DNA of 64,000 nucleotides from Hymenoscyphus infarciens (taxonomy: Eukaryota > Ascomycota > Leotiomycetes > Helotiales > Helotiaceae): contig LLCB01000006.1 in assembly GCA_001414345.1 (NCBI GenBank), positions 310,001 through 374,000 on the forward strand. The letters run 5' to 3'. The position numbers and the translations under genes are program-made. This document shows positions 11,667-20,978 of this stretch, piece by piece. The stretch's first letter is position 1, and each line of letters starts with the position of its first letter. The notes below the pieces were generated by a model. The model was not told the DNA's origin. It was given only the letters and a program-made list of their open reading frames with translations, and ran no database searches.

Positions 11667-12287
11667 TAGTATAAATATATCTAATTTATATATAAGTATA
11701 TAGTCTAAAGATACTTATATATTTTATATTCTATTATAGATTTTTCATAACTATATTTACTTACTATTTAGCTTAATATATATATATCGCTATATATCAG
11801 TATAGTCGATAGTATTTAGAATATTATACTACTACGATATATTATTAGAAACCCACTTTAATACGTACTATTTATACTATTTAAATACTACGATATCTAA
11901 TAATATTATCCTTTATATTATTAGTATTTTAATCGATATTATAATAATATCGTAGTATTGCTAAGCTATAATATTTAAGCTTTTTACCTCGGATTTTACT
12001 CTACTTCTTTTTAGCCTTTTATTTTAGCTTTATATAGTATAACGTATAATACAAAAAATATACAGCTGAATAGCTAGAATTATAGATCTATTTAAATAGA
12101 GTATTTCAAAAAAAGAATCATATAAATAGCTCTTAAATTAACCTAAATATTATAAGGTTAAAAAGGTGGCCCGTGCGAGATGAAAACACTAAGTACTAAT
12201 TCGACGATAATAACGTTAGATTACTAGCTAGAATATAATAAACTAGTATATTGAATTCTACTAAGTTTTACTCTTTAATTACAGGCA
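11667..12287. repeat. RIP-like AT-rich repeat block
   Basis: The DNA is extremely TpA-rich and has no frame of meaningful length. It contains AGTCGATAGTATTTAG near 11803 and AACCCACTTTAATAC near 11850. Their complements appear in the block at 15800-15990 on the far side of the LTR element. This suggests both blocks are the split halves or terminal repeats of an older element into which the LTR element inserted. Confidence 0.45.
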
Positions 12288-12292
12288 AATAT

Positions 12293-12649
12293 TATAACGG
12301 CACGAAATACACACTACAGGAGAAGAGGCATATGGGAGTGCGTTCGAGACTAAATAACATGCGTAGATACTAGGCTCTAATACGGAAGAAAAGGCTAAAC
12401 TAGCCTTTTCTAACTCTAGGAGTAGGCTACTATATACAAGAGGTTTCAGACGATACAAAAGGGGTACGAAACCGAACAACGACATACGTCGGCTAATACA
12501 AAAGCCTAAACCCTACGAAGTACATCTAAAAGTCCGGACAGACGTATAGACGTACGTAACCTTCCTAAATTAGATAATATAAAACAACAACTACCGAAAC
12601 ACGGCATACGCCATGTAATCTCGGCTATACAGGACGGCATGCTGTCACA
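12293..12649 (-). repeat. 3' LTR (element orientation), less mutated copy
   Basis: This repeat starts TATAACGGCACGAAATACAC and ends ATGCTGTCACA. It retains C and G at sites that are T and A in the other LTR. The first dinucleotide TA would be the canonical TG after one TG to TA change, giving TG...CA ends. It contains CGTACGTAACC and AATCTCGGCTATACAGGACG, both shared with the partner LTR. Confidence 0.85.
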
Positions 12650-13404
12650 TCCCCCTCCCTTGAAAAAGACTCGTCCTCGAGTCTATCTATCTCTTGTCGT
12701 TCAGGCCTGAATCGGGATGGTGTAAGTGTTATAATATTTGTCGTATTTGTTGATTTTGTCGTAAGCGAGAAGGTAAATCAGGGTCTGAATCGTAGCTGAC
12801 CCGGGTTCGTAGATGCTTTGTTTATTGTAATTTGTTGTAAGCGAGATAAGATGTCGAGATGTCGATTTTAGGTCCGAATCGTAACCGTAGATGCTTGTAA
12901 AGAGACTTCGTTTCCAATCCTTTAATATCAAAAGCAAGTATTCGCGTCTGCTAAAAGAGTGTAGTCTGATCCTGTCTGGCAGGTCAGAGAAAGTTCAAAG
13001 TTTAAAGTAAAATTAGAAAAAGTTTAAAGTAGAGTCGAAGGCGAATTTAGAGTAGAGTCAGAAGTCGTTTAGTTAAGAGGCAGTAATAACTCAGTTAAGA
13101 GCTTACTTTGATAGTATACTAATTCGTATCTAATTCGAATTCGAAAAAGAAAAAAAAAAAAGAGTATAGGTTCGTCCAAACTAAAGTCGGCGGAAGTTCA
13201 AAGTAGAGTCGGATGGTGTTTAGTTGAGATTAACAGCGATAACTTAATTAAGAGCTTACTTCTCTAAGTTTCGTCCTAATAGAGAGCGCATTTTAACTGA
13301 TTCGCATCCGATTCGAAGAAGTTAAATGAAAAAAGAACTTCTAGCCCTACCAGAAGTGAAAGAAAGTAAGAAAGTAAAGACTATAAGACTCTTATCAGAG
13401 TCGG

Positions 13405-13945
13405 TGGCGTTTCAGCTAGTCAAAAGAGAAGTTGTTACCGAAGTTGTCGTATTATCTAAAGTTCAAGACAAGTTTCAGCTAGTCAAAACAAAAGAGTTGT
13501 TACTAAATATTGAAATTGTTATCCAACGTTCAGGATAATAACAGGTAAAGTTTCAGCTAGTTAAAGGCGAAGTTATTACCAAAGTTTATCGAATTATCCA
13601 AGTTTAGGATAACAAAAAGGGTAGTTTCAGCTGGTCAAAAGCGAAGTTGTAGCTGAGTTGTCGAAGTTGAAATTGTTGTCTGAGTAACCAGGGACAATAA
13701 AAAGGGTGGTTTCGGCTAGTCAAAAGCGAAGTTGTTGCCAAAGGTTATCAAAGTTTCGCTGTCTAAAGTTTAAGACAACAAAAGGGGTAGTTTCGGCTAG
13801 TTAAAGGAGTTATTACCGAATTTAAAAATGCTATCTAATGTTCAAGACAACAAAAGGAGGAGTTTCAGATAGTCAAAGGCGAAGTTGTTTCCGAAGTTGT
13901 CAGAGTTTCGCTATCCGAAGTTCAGGACCACAAAAAGGGGTATAG
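13405..13945. repeat. Degenerate tandem repeat of about 80-95 bp inside the LTR element
   Basis: About six to seven imperfect units recur. Each contains GTTTCRGCTAGTCAAA, then GCGAAGTTGTTRCCGAAG, then an AAGTTTCGCTATC-like or AAATTGTTATC-like block, then TTCAGGACAACAAAAAGG. Unit starts are near 13408, 13474, 13549, 13625, 13708, 13791 and 13861. Spacing varies through internal insertions and deletions. No unit is long enough for a conserved protein frame in the element's sense orientation. Confidence 0.7.
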
Positions 13946-14141
13946 TTTTAGGTACAACAGCATCTAAGTTCAGATGTAAGTGTATAGTCGTATAAAACTA
14001 TGTTATTCAGGCCTATAGGCCGCCTCGTTCCCTTTAAAGTACTTAAGGACTTAATCGTCATCTTCCGATTTCGAAGAAAGAGTTACTATAGGATCGTAGG
14101 GAGTTCGGAGCTGAACTAGACAAGGATAGAGGGGTATTCTT

Positions 14142-14357
14142 TTAAACTAAAGTACTGATGTCGACAGGCGTGGTCGTTTCGTTGGCGATTAACTCAGCGT
14201 TTCGGTTTTGTTCCTTATCCAGGGCGAAAAGATCATTCACCATTTCAGCAAAGTTGTAATTCCAGCGTCTCTTAAGCGCAGCAGACGGGTTTCGGAGCTG
14301 AGGTGTAATCTTGTCCCACATATGTAAGATGTTGCTATTCTCTCCGAGTATGGCCAT
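14142..14357 (-). CDS. Short ORF within the LTR element, sense orientation
   Basis: This 71-residue frame lies on the strand of the element, so it is in sense. It contains RRWNYNFAEMVNDLFALDKE and lacks zinc-knuckle, protease or polymerase motifs. It could be a relic of gag, a small element-specific protein, or chance. It begins with ATG. I do not recognise it. Confidence 0.25.
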   Translation of the reverse strand: MAILGENSNILHMWDKITPQLRNPSAALKRRWNYNFAEMVNDLFALDKEQNRNAELIANETTTPVDISTLV

Positions 14358-15347
14358 ACTCGAAAAGCGAACGTTTCTTCAGCGTAATCTTCTTCTTAAT
14401 TCCACTTCCATCTCTTTAAACCTTTGTACCGGCGGCTGGGACTCGGTTCGTAACCGAGTAATCGTAGTCTTTTTGGTCGTTCGCTGGTAGAGGTTCAAGG
14501 GAAGCTCAGTGTGAAGTCGGATAATGTTCGGTCAGGATTAACAGCGATAACTCAGCTAAGAGCTCACTTCTTTAGTCCTAATAGAAAGCGTATTTCAACT
14601 GATTCGTATCCGATTCAAGAGTTAGGAAGTGGTAGGAAGGCATCAAGGGCAGGGGCCCGTAAGCAAAAGGGGTCTAAAGGCGAAGGAGGGTCGGATCGAG
14701 GAAGGTTCAGAGGTAGATTTTAGTTATTAACTTCGAAGTTCGCTTATAATTTTATCCTCTATCTCTCTAACTAATCGTTTTATCCTTTATATACTACTAT
14801 CTCTATCTCGTCTACCTATTATCTGTATATCGTCCAAATTTAAGAAGGTTATCTTTAGAGGCTAAGCCCTTATTGTTTTAGCGTACGGTTACAGGTTAGA
14901 GAGGGTTTAAAGGGTCTTTTGAAAAGGGGGGTAGCCCTAGAAGGTCGTTTAACGCCTCGTAGCGGAACTAGTTCGACATTTTAAAGATATCGATTTAGGG
15001 GGGGGGGAGGGTAAGATTAGATTCAGAAGCCTTCTAGATGACTTTAATAGTCAACTTATTCACCGAACCTATGTGTAGTAGTCCCTATACGGAGAGGGTT
15101 ATTAGAAGCCTTAAGAACACTTAGCGTATCCCGCTTCCTTAACGTATAATATACGATTTTTACTAGCTATCTATACAGACACTAAACCCTAGTGTTACTG
15201 GCCGTCTAAGAGATCTCTAGAATCCCAGCTATTTAAGGATAGCGTTATTCAAGTCCGATTCTAGCCTAAAAAAGAAACAAAAGCGACGATAAGCTTAAAG
15301 AGATATTATAAATACTATTACTAGCGAAGAAGAGTTTAGCCTTTTTA

Positions 15348-15704
15348 TATAACAGTATGAAATACATACTATAGGAGAAGAGGCATATAGGAGTACGTTC
15401 GAGACTAAATAACATATGTAGATACTAGGCTCTAATATAGAAGAAAAGGCTAAACTAGCCTTTTCTAACTCTAGGAGTAGGCTACTATATATAAGAGGTT
15501 TCAGACGATATAAAAGAGGTACAAAACTAAACAACGATATACGTCGGCTAATATAAAAGCCTGAACCCTACAAAGTACGTCTAAAAGTCTAGACAGATAT
15601 ACGGACGTATATAACCTTTCTAAATTAGATAATACAAAACAACAACTACTAAAACACGGTATATGCTATGTAATCTCGGCTATACAGGACGGTATACTGT
15701 CACA
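15348..15704 (-). repeat. 5' LTR (element orientation), more mutated copy
   Basis: It aligns base for base in length with 12293-12649. At its start GGCACGAAATACACAC has become AGTATGAAATACATAC, and TGGGAGTGCG has become TAGGAGTACG. All of these are CA to TA or its complement. Mutation is heavier than in the other LTR although both should have been identical at insertion. Confidence 0.85.
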
Positions 15705-15709
15705 AATAT

Positions 15710-17135
15710 TAACTAAATCGATAAATAAAAATTATTTTAGTCTAATAAGTAAGTAATAAAAGAGTATATAGAAAAAGTGTAAATAGCCTCATTTTAAGAA
15801 AAAGTGGGTTTTAGCGCTTACGAGTTATTAAAAGATATACCGTATAATATCACGATATTACAATCGTATTATAGCGTATTTAGATACGTACTACTAGGAT
15901 ATTATAATAATATATTAATCTAAAATACTATAGTATTTTATCACGATAATACTATCGACTACACTACTATATATATTAGGAATTACACTAGTACTAGTAC
16001 TAATAGTCGTAGAAGTAGTGAATATCTAGGAATATATATATATATATATAAAAGTTAAGAGCCTATTTAGCTTATATATATTCCTACTTTTTTTATAAAA
16101 TCTATACTACTAAGAATTAAGAGAGAAGATATAATTTATATATATATATTATAATATACATAGGCGTTTAGAGCCTATTTAGCTTATATAAATTATTTAA
16201 ATATATATATATATATATCTAATAAGATACTCTAAATAGTAATCTTATATAAGTTAGTATATAGCCTTAATTGTTTCTTAATATATTAAATAATCGTTTA
16301 GCTCGTAGTATATATATTAGTATATATAGAGCTATAGCAGTAGTAGTATACTAGGTAGTAGAGTAGATAAAAGATAAGATATATATAAACTTTTAAAGAT
16401 TTATATCTCTAGAGATCTAAATCTTTTTTTAGTAGTACGTATTCTATTTATATATATACTAAGATATACGAGGTTAAACAGGGGATTTAGATTACTTTTA
16501 AATATATATAGTATATATATATATAGATTTTTAGTATATATCTTAGATATATACGAGCTAAATAGGCCTTTAGCTAGTATATATAATAGTACGCACATTT
16601 GCTTAATTTTCCTTATAATATATATATTAAGATATATACTACTAAAATTAAATAATCTACTCTTTTAACCTCTTAACCTTCAACTTTTATATATATATAT
16701 ATATTATTAATTCTCTACTACTATTAGTACTAGATAGCCTAGCTTCTCTAATATATACACCGATATATATACGATAAGCTAAATAGTAATTAAATATCTT
16801 TATAAAAAGGTTATAATATAATTAGAAATATATAAGCACTATTTAACTCTATACTCGTATACAAATCTCATATATCTAAATTAAATTATATGCGTGCTAA
16901 ACAGGCTCTAAAGGTTAAGAGGTTAAAAGAGTATATTATTTAATTTTAGTAGTATATATCTTAATATATAGATTTAAAGGGAGTACGAGCAAAAGTATAT
17001 ACTATAATATATACTAGCTAAACGCACGTACACATCATAATAGGCATACATATATTATATATTACTTTAGTATTTTTGGTAGTGTATATCTTAAAAAAGT
17101 AGGAAAAGGTGCGAGCCAAACAGGCCCTTAAGGAA
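15710..17135. repeat. RIP-like block with nested GAGCCTRTTTAGCT termini
   Basis: AT-rich DNA with long TATATA runs (for example near 16034, 16142 and 16207). Termini of the GGGCCTGTTTRGCT family occur in one orientation near 16064 and 16168. They occur in the opposite orientation near 16560 (AGCTAAATAGGCC), 16897 (GCTAAACAGGCTCT) and 17115 (GCCAAACAGGCCCTTA). This suggests several elements nested or chained. No gene is present. Confidence 0.55.
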
Positions 17136-17139
17136 TTAG

Positions 17140-17790
17140 ACTTTGAAATTCCGAGAAAAACAATATTTCCCAGTAAAGTGCTATCTCCGAGCGAATTCCG
17201 AATAATTGTCCAAGTTAAGTGTTAAACTAAGATTTCCAAGTATAGTAATATCATCGAGGTATAATGATATCTCCTAGGAATAACTCTAAGTAAAAGAAAA
17301 ACTCCGAGTTAGTGCAAAGCAAAGTAATATCTCCAAAGTATGACATTTCCCAGTAAATTAACTTCTCCGAAAGAATTACGAGTAAAATACCATCTACAGG
17401 TAATATCTCCGAGTAATATCTCCAAGCGAAGCAATAGTAATTTCAAGTGTAAAGGACTAGTAAAATAGCTATATATCCGGGCGAGGTAAATGTTTCCATA
17501 GTGCAAACAAGAATTCTGAGAGAAGTATCTCCGATGGTAATATCTACGAGTAACATCCCCCAACGAAGTATTATTTCCAAGCGACGCGATATCTCCGAAA
17601 GAAAGAAATATCTCCGAACGATGTTGATATCTCCGAGTGACGTAATACCTCGAGGAGGATAACTTTTCAGTCAGAAATAAGTATTTCCGAGTGTCTCTCC
17701 GAAATCAACTACTTGTGATATCTCTGCTTCACCTCTGCTTTCCGAAGTGAAATAATTTCTCCGAGAAAGCAAGGGCTCAAAGTTCAGATG
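17140..17790. repeat. Degenerate short-period tandem repeat, ATATCTCCGAGT-like
   Basis: The motif ATATCTCCGAGT and near variants (ATTTCCAAGT, ATCTCCAAAG, ATATCTCCGAAAG, ATTTCCGAGTG) recur at least 20 times at roughly 15-35 base spacing. Good copies lie near 17400, 17411, 17590, 17606, 17627 and 17686. All are in one orientation, and linkers often contain GTAA or GAAGTA. Composition is closer to normal than in the block before it. No frame is preserved. Confidence 0.65.
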
Positions 17791-17934
17791 AAATTTAAAC
17801 GAATAGCCTAAGAAGTCCTTGAACCCTTTCACTATTTTCTAAACCTATACATAATCACCAAAGCAGTATCCCGAGGTCTGGGATGCTCTGAGGATTCAAC
17901 TTTATGTCTTACTACTTAGTTGTGGGTGTCCCCT

Positions 17935-18175
17935 ATACCCACCCGTCCACCACCTGAATAACCCACCCCCAGGAGGATCGGTCTTTTTAAATAGTCCTGC
18001 TTTTTAATTAGTCCAAGTCGAAATGGGTGCAAGAAACACTGATGCGCGAAAGTCCGAAGCCTGATAACTCGGGCAACAACATGTTTTGTATGTTGGACTA
18101 ATTAAAAAGCAGGACTAAGTAAAAAGACCGATCCTCTGGTGGGGAGGATGGTGGTGGATGGACCAGTGGGTTGGT
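17935..18175. mobile_element. MITE with long terminal inverted repeats, little mutated
   Basis: The left arm (about 17971-18023) contains AGGATCGGTCTTTTTA and TAGTCCTGCTTTTTAATTAG. The right arm (about 18092-18143) is its near-perfect complement over about 45 bases. Weaker outer complementarity continues to ACCCACCCGTCCACCACC on the left and GGTGGTGGATGGACCAGTGG on the right. The roughly 70-base centre is non-coding. Composition is normal, unlike the neighbouring elements, so it is likely younger or escaped RIP. No target duplication was fixed. Confidence 0.75.
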
Positions 18176-18666
18176 AGAGCCGACGATTAGTATAAGTAGC
18201 TTGAGTCTATACTAACTATATCTAGGTAACTAGAGTAAGTAATCTCTGATCTTATTTCAAAGAATTCAGATCCCTTATCCTCATAGCAAGTTCGTGTCCG
18301 AAAATTGGTTTAACACAGCCATTTTTAGGTCATAATTCGTTAATTATAATGGTCATCTATCTAGTTCTGTATCCCCTCTCGAAATTCTCAAAGTCTAGCT
18401 TCTAGAATTTCCACGTCATGTATTGGCAAATAAAAGAGCGTCTCTCTAAACCCATGTCTCTCTCGTTCTGAGTTCCCACGATTCCATCGTTCTCTTGTTT
18501 CTTGAAGTCTAGCTTTCAAGTTCCTTCTCGTTAATCGCCAAATTAAAAGAGCGTCTATTTTTCAGGATCATCTAGATCAAGTATACTGAAATTCAATTGC
18601 CAAACAAGGGTACTCTACACTCAGAGAACCTTCGTATATCCAAATCCCATAACTACATCACATTCA
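18176..18666. other. 3' flank of LtrA gene with an imperfect duplication
   Basis: No gene was seen. Two related segments of about 60 bases occur near 18387-18445 and 18500-18555. Both contain AAGTCTAGCTT and end AAAAGAGCGTCT, suggesting a local duplication in the presumed 3' untranslated or spacer region. Confidence 0.45.
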
Positions 18667-20978
18667 TTAGCAGAAATCCTCAACACTTGACGACATCTTC
18701 AAAGACTTACCGAAGACGAATGCAATAGCAACAGTAGGTAGAACCCAAGCACTCTGCGCAAACTCAAAACCAGTAGTATTTCCCACGGTAGAAGCCAAGA
18801 CTGCCAGTAAGATTCCAATAAAGAAGAAGATTGATACCCGGAAGTAATCTCCTTTCGTCATTTTTGCCCGAGAGATGATGTTGAGGATGTTCATTAGGAT
18901 AAGTGTTGCTCCGGCAGCCACGAAGAAGTATGTGAACTGTCCAAGTAGTTAGAAAATTGCATGATAGAAATTATGGTGCCAGGCCAGGGAAGGGAGTGGA
19001 TGTAAGGAGGTAGGAGGAGCAAACGAACAATAAACATAAAAGCCTCCAAATGCCTTTCCCACTCCTGTCTCGGATCCTCCACCATCTCAGCCCCCTTCGT
19101 CTCCGGTGGCTCAATATCAAAACTACTAAAAACACTATCCTGAATAGTAGCAAAAAGTGTTTTCAACCCCTCACTCTGTTCATCAGAATTCAAAGTCGAG
19201 TTCCCGATTTTGTAGATAGCTTCTTGGGTTTCGAGGATGGTTTGGGTAAATGTTGGAGGGAAGCGTTTGTAGAATTCGTCGGTGATGGTTGCTACTACTT
19301 GCGACAGGCCAGGGGACGAGGGGGTGGGGGAGAGGTTGTATTCTTTTTGGGCTTCGGAGAATTGAGTGTTTATACCTCTGGGGGATTGTTAGCTAGGGGA
19401 AATGAGGGACGGGGATGAGGAAAGAAGGCGAGGGAGAAGTGGAGAATTGACAAGGGTGGTTAGGACGTACCCAACTACTTCCACTATTTTTCGCCAGATT
19501 ATGAACTGGGAGGTGCCTTCAACGAGAAGTACGAGGGCGAGGTGAAAGGGGAAGTGGAGGAATGCCCAGATTTCTTCACGGAGGACACCAAATTGGGAGT
19601 GCATCATCCAATCGAAGTAGATCATGTAGATAAAATACTGCGTTGGTGTTAGTAAACTAGTTGTGTAACGGAGGTTGATTGTTAGGAAATTCTCTTACCA
19701 AGATGGTGACAGCTGCAATGATGGTGCCAATGAGAGGCGCTGGCCAGCTGGATTCAATCTCAACAATCTAGGAAATGGTTAGTGAGTGATTCTTGAGAGG
19801 GATGTGGGGTGTTATCTTACAGTTGCAATGCTTTTACATACACCAATAACTCCTTCTCCAACTATGAAACATGTTAGTAGATGGTACAACAAGACATGCA
19901 TGTGACTTACGAATGATAAGGGTAAGTAAACTCATGCGTTGAACCAAGTGAGATCCATGAAAACTTAGGACTTTGTACTGTGAGGAAATCCCGATATTGA
20001 CAGCCGTCTCAAGACCAGCTGTGATGTACCATACGACATATATTTTGCTCGTAGGGTTGTCTTCCTTGAAACCACTAATACCAAAATATCAGCTTAGCTC
20101 AGAAAAGGGAGACCCGGCACTTACAAGAAAGTCAAGAAATACACGAATGCCGCGAAGAGATTCGTCCCTATCAATAAAGCCACAGGTCCCTTGGAGTTTT
20201 TGTAGTACCAAACATGATAAAGAACACTTCCATATTGTAACGCAAGAACGAATCTAGACAGCATCAAGATAATTGCTAGTGAGCGAAACGTTTTCTGTGC
20301 CTGGTCTTCTGGATCAAATCGTGGCCCAACAGCCGCAAGGCCAATCATAACTCCAAATTGTGCAGCCTTGAAAGTACGCTCAACGATACTATCCGTGACG
20401 AACCGTACATCAAAGAGACTGACTTGAAGCCACAAAAACCACAGGATACTGAAGAAACCAGCATACGATTTGAGATTCTGGGTAGTATTGATATCAAGTA
20501 CATCGGTAAAAGTCGTCAGGTTGGCGATGAAGAACAAATCGTAGAAGAGTTCGATGTTTGTCGACTCTTTGTATCTCCTGAATTCGGGAGTCTCGTACAG
20601 ATCGGTTTCTTGAATATCTTTTCGGAGGTATTGATCGACATCTTTAGATCTGTCATTGTAGATACTGTCCACGTTTGTACTGGCGTATGTCTGGGTGGTG
20701 AAACCGAGGGGACCGGAAATGGTGACGGGAGAAGGAGGTTTGGAGATTTCTTCTACCTGGGAACTCCTTCTTTCGTGGGCTAGGGGACTTTCGAATAACT
20801 TCAACTTTGGCACTTCCTTCTTTTCGTTTGTGCCATCTTGTGGTTTGTTCCCAACAGACTTCAGGCTCGAAGTTGATGGTGGACGAGAAGTCAGAAGCCT
20901 TCGGGAATATTAGTACGTGAAGAATTGAAGGACCAAGTTGAGAAAAACTTACTTCTCTTCATTTCCCTGAGCAGACAT
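18667..20978 (-). CDS. LtrA-family (low temperature requirement A) multi-pass membrane protein
   Basis: Eight exons join in frame: 20978-20953, 20898-20125, 20074-19911, 19861-19821, 19767-19699, 19637-19471, 19377-19029 and 18936-18667, giving 619 aa. The N-terminal 100 residues are polar and probably cytosolic. The LtrA signature follows, with STNIELFYDLFFIANLTTF at about residues 103-121. Hydrophobic segments come next, including FFSILWFLWLQVSLFDVRFV, FGVMIGLAAVGPRF, LLTLIILGEGVIGVCKSIAT and IGTIIAAVTILYFIYMI. Three more hydrophobic segments lie at the C-terminus. A long polar loop (about residues 420-530) precedes the last membrane segments. The family is common in fungi and bacteria, but its biochemical role is not established, and the low-temperature name comes from Listeria. 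Introns average about 52 nt. Confidence 0.88.

Larger units (their letters stand above)
12293..15704 (-). mobile_element. Complete short (non-autonomous) LTR retrotransposon, 3412 bp
   Basis: Two direct repeats of identical length (12293-12649 and 15348-15704, 357 bp) bound 2698 bp of internal DNA. AATAT flanks the element on both sides (12288-12292 and 15705-15709), a 5-bp target duplication. Just inside the left repeat the minus strand reads AAGGGAGGGGGA, a polypurine tract abutting the 3' LTR, so the element is oriented on the minus strand. Autonomous gag-pol elements need about 5 kb, and no reverse transcriptase, integrase or protease motif is visible in any frame, so this resembles a LARD-type non-autonomous element. 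LTR differences are overwhelmingly CA to TA or TG to TA, the RIP signature. Confidence 0.85.

Noticed and set aside
17935..18175. CRISPR-like or riboswitch-like hairpin
   Set aside because: It is a single long inverted repeat with no repeat-spacer array, in a fungal nuclear context; a MITE explains it.
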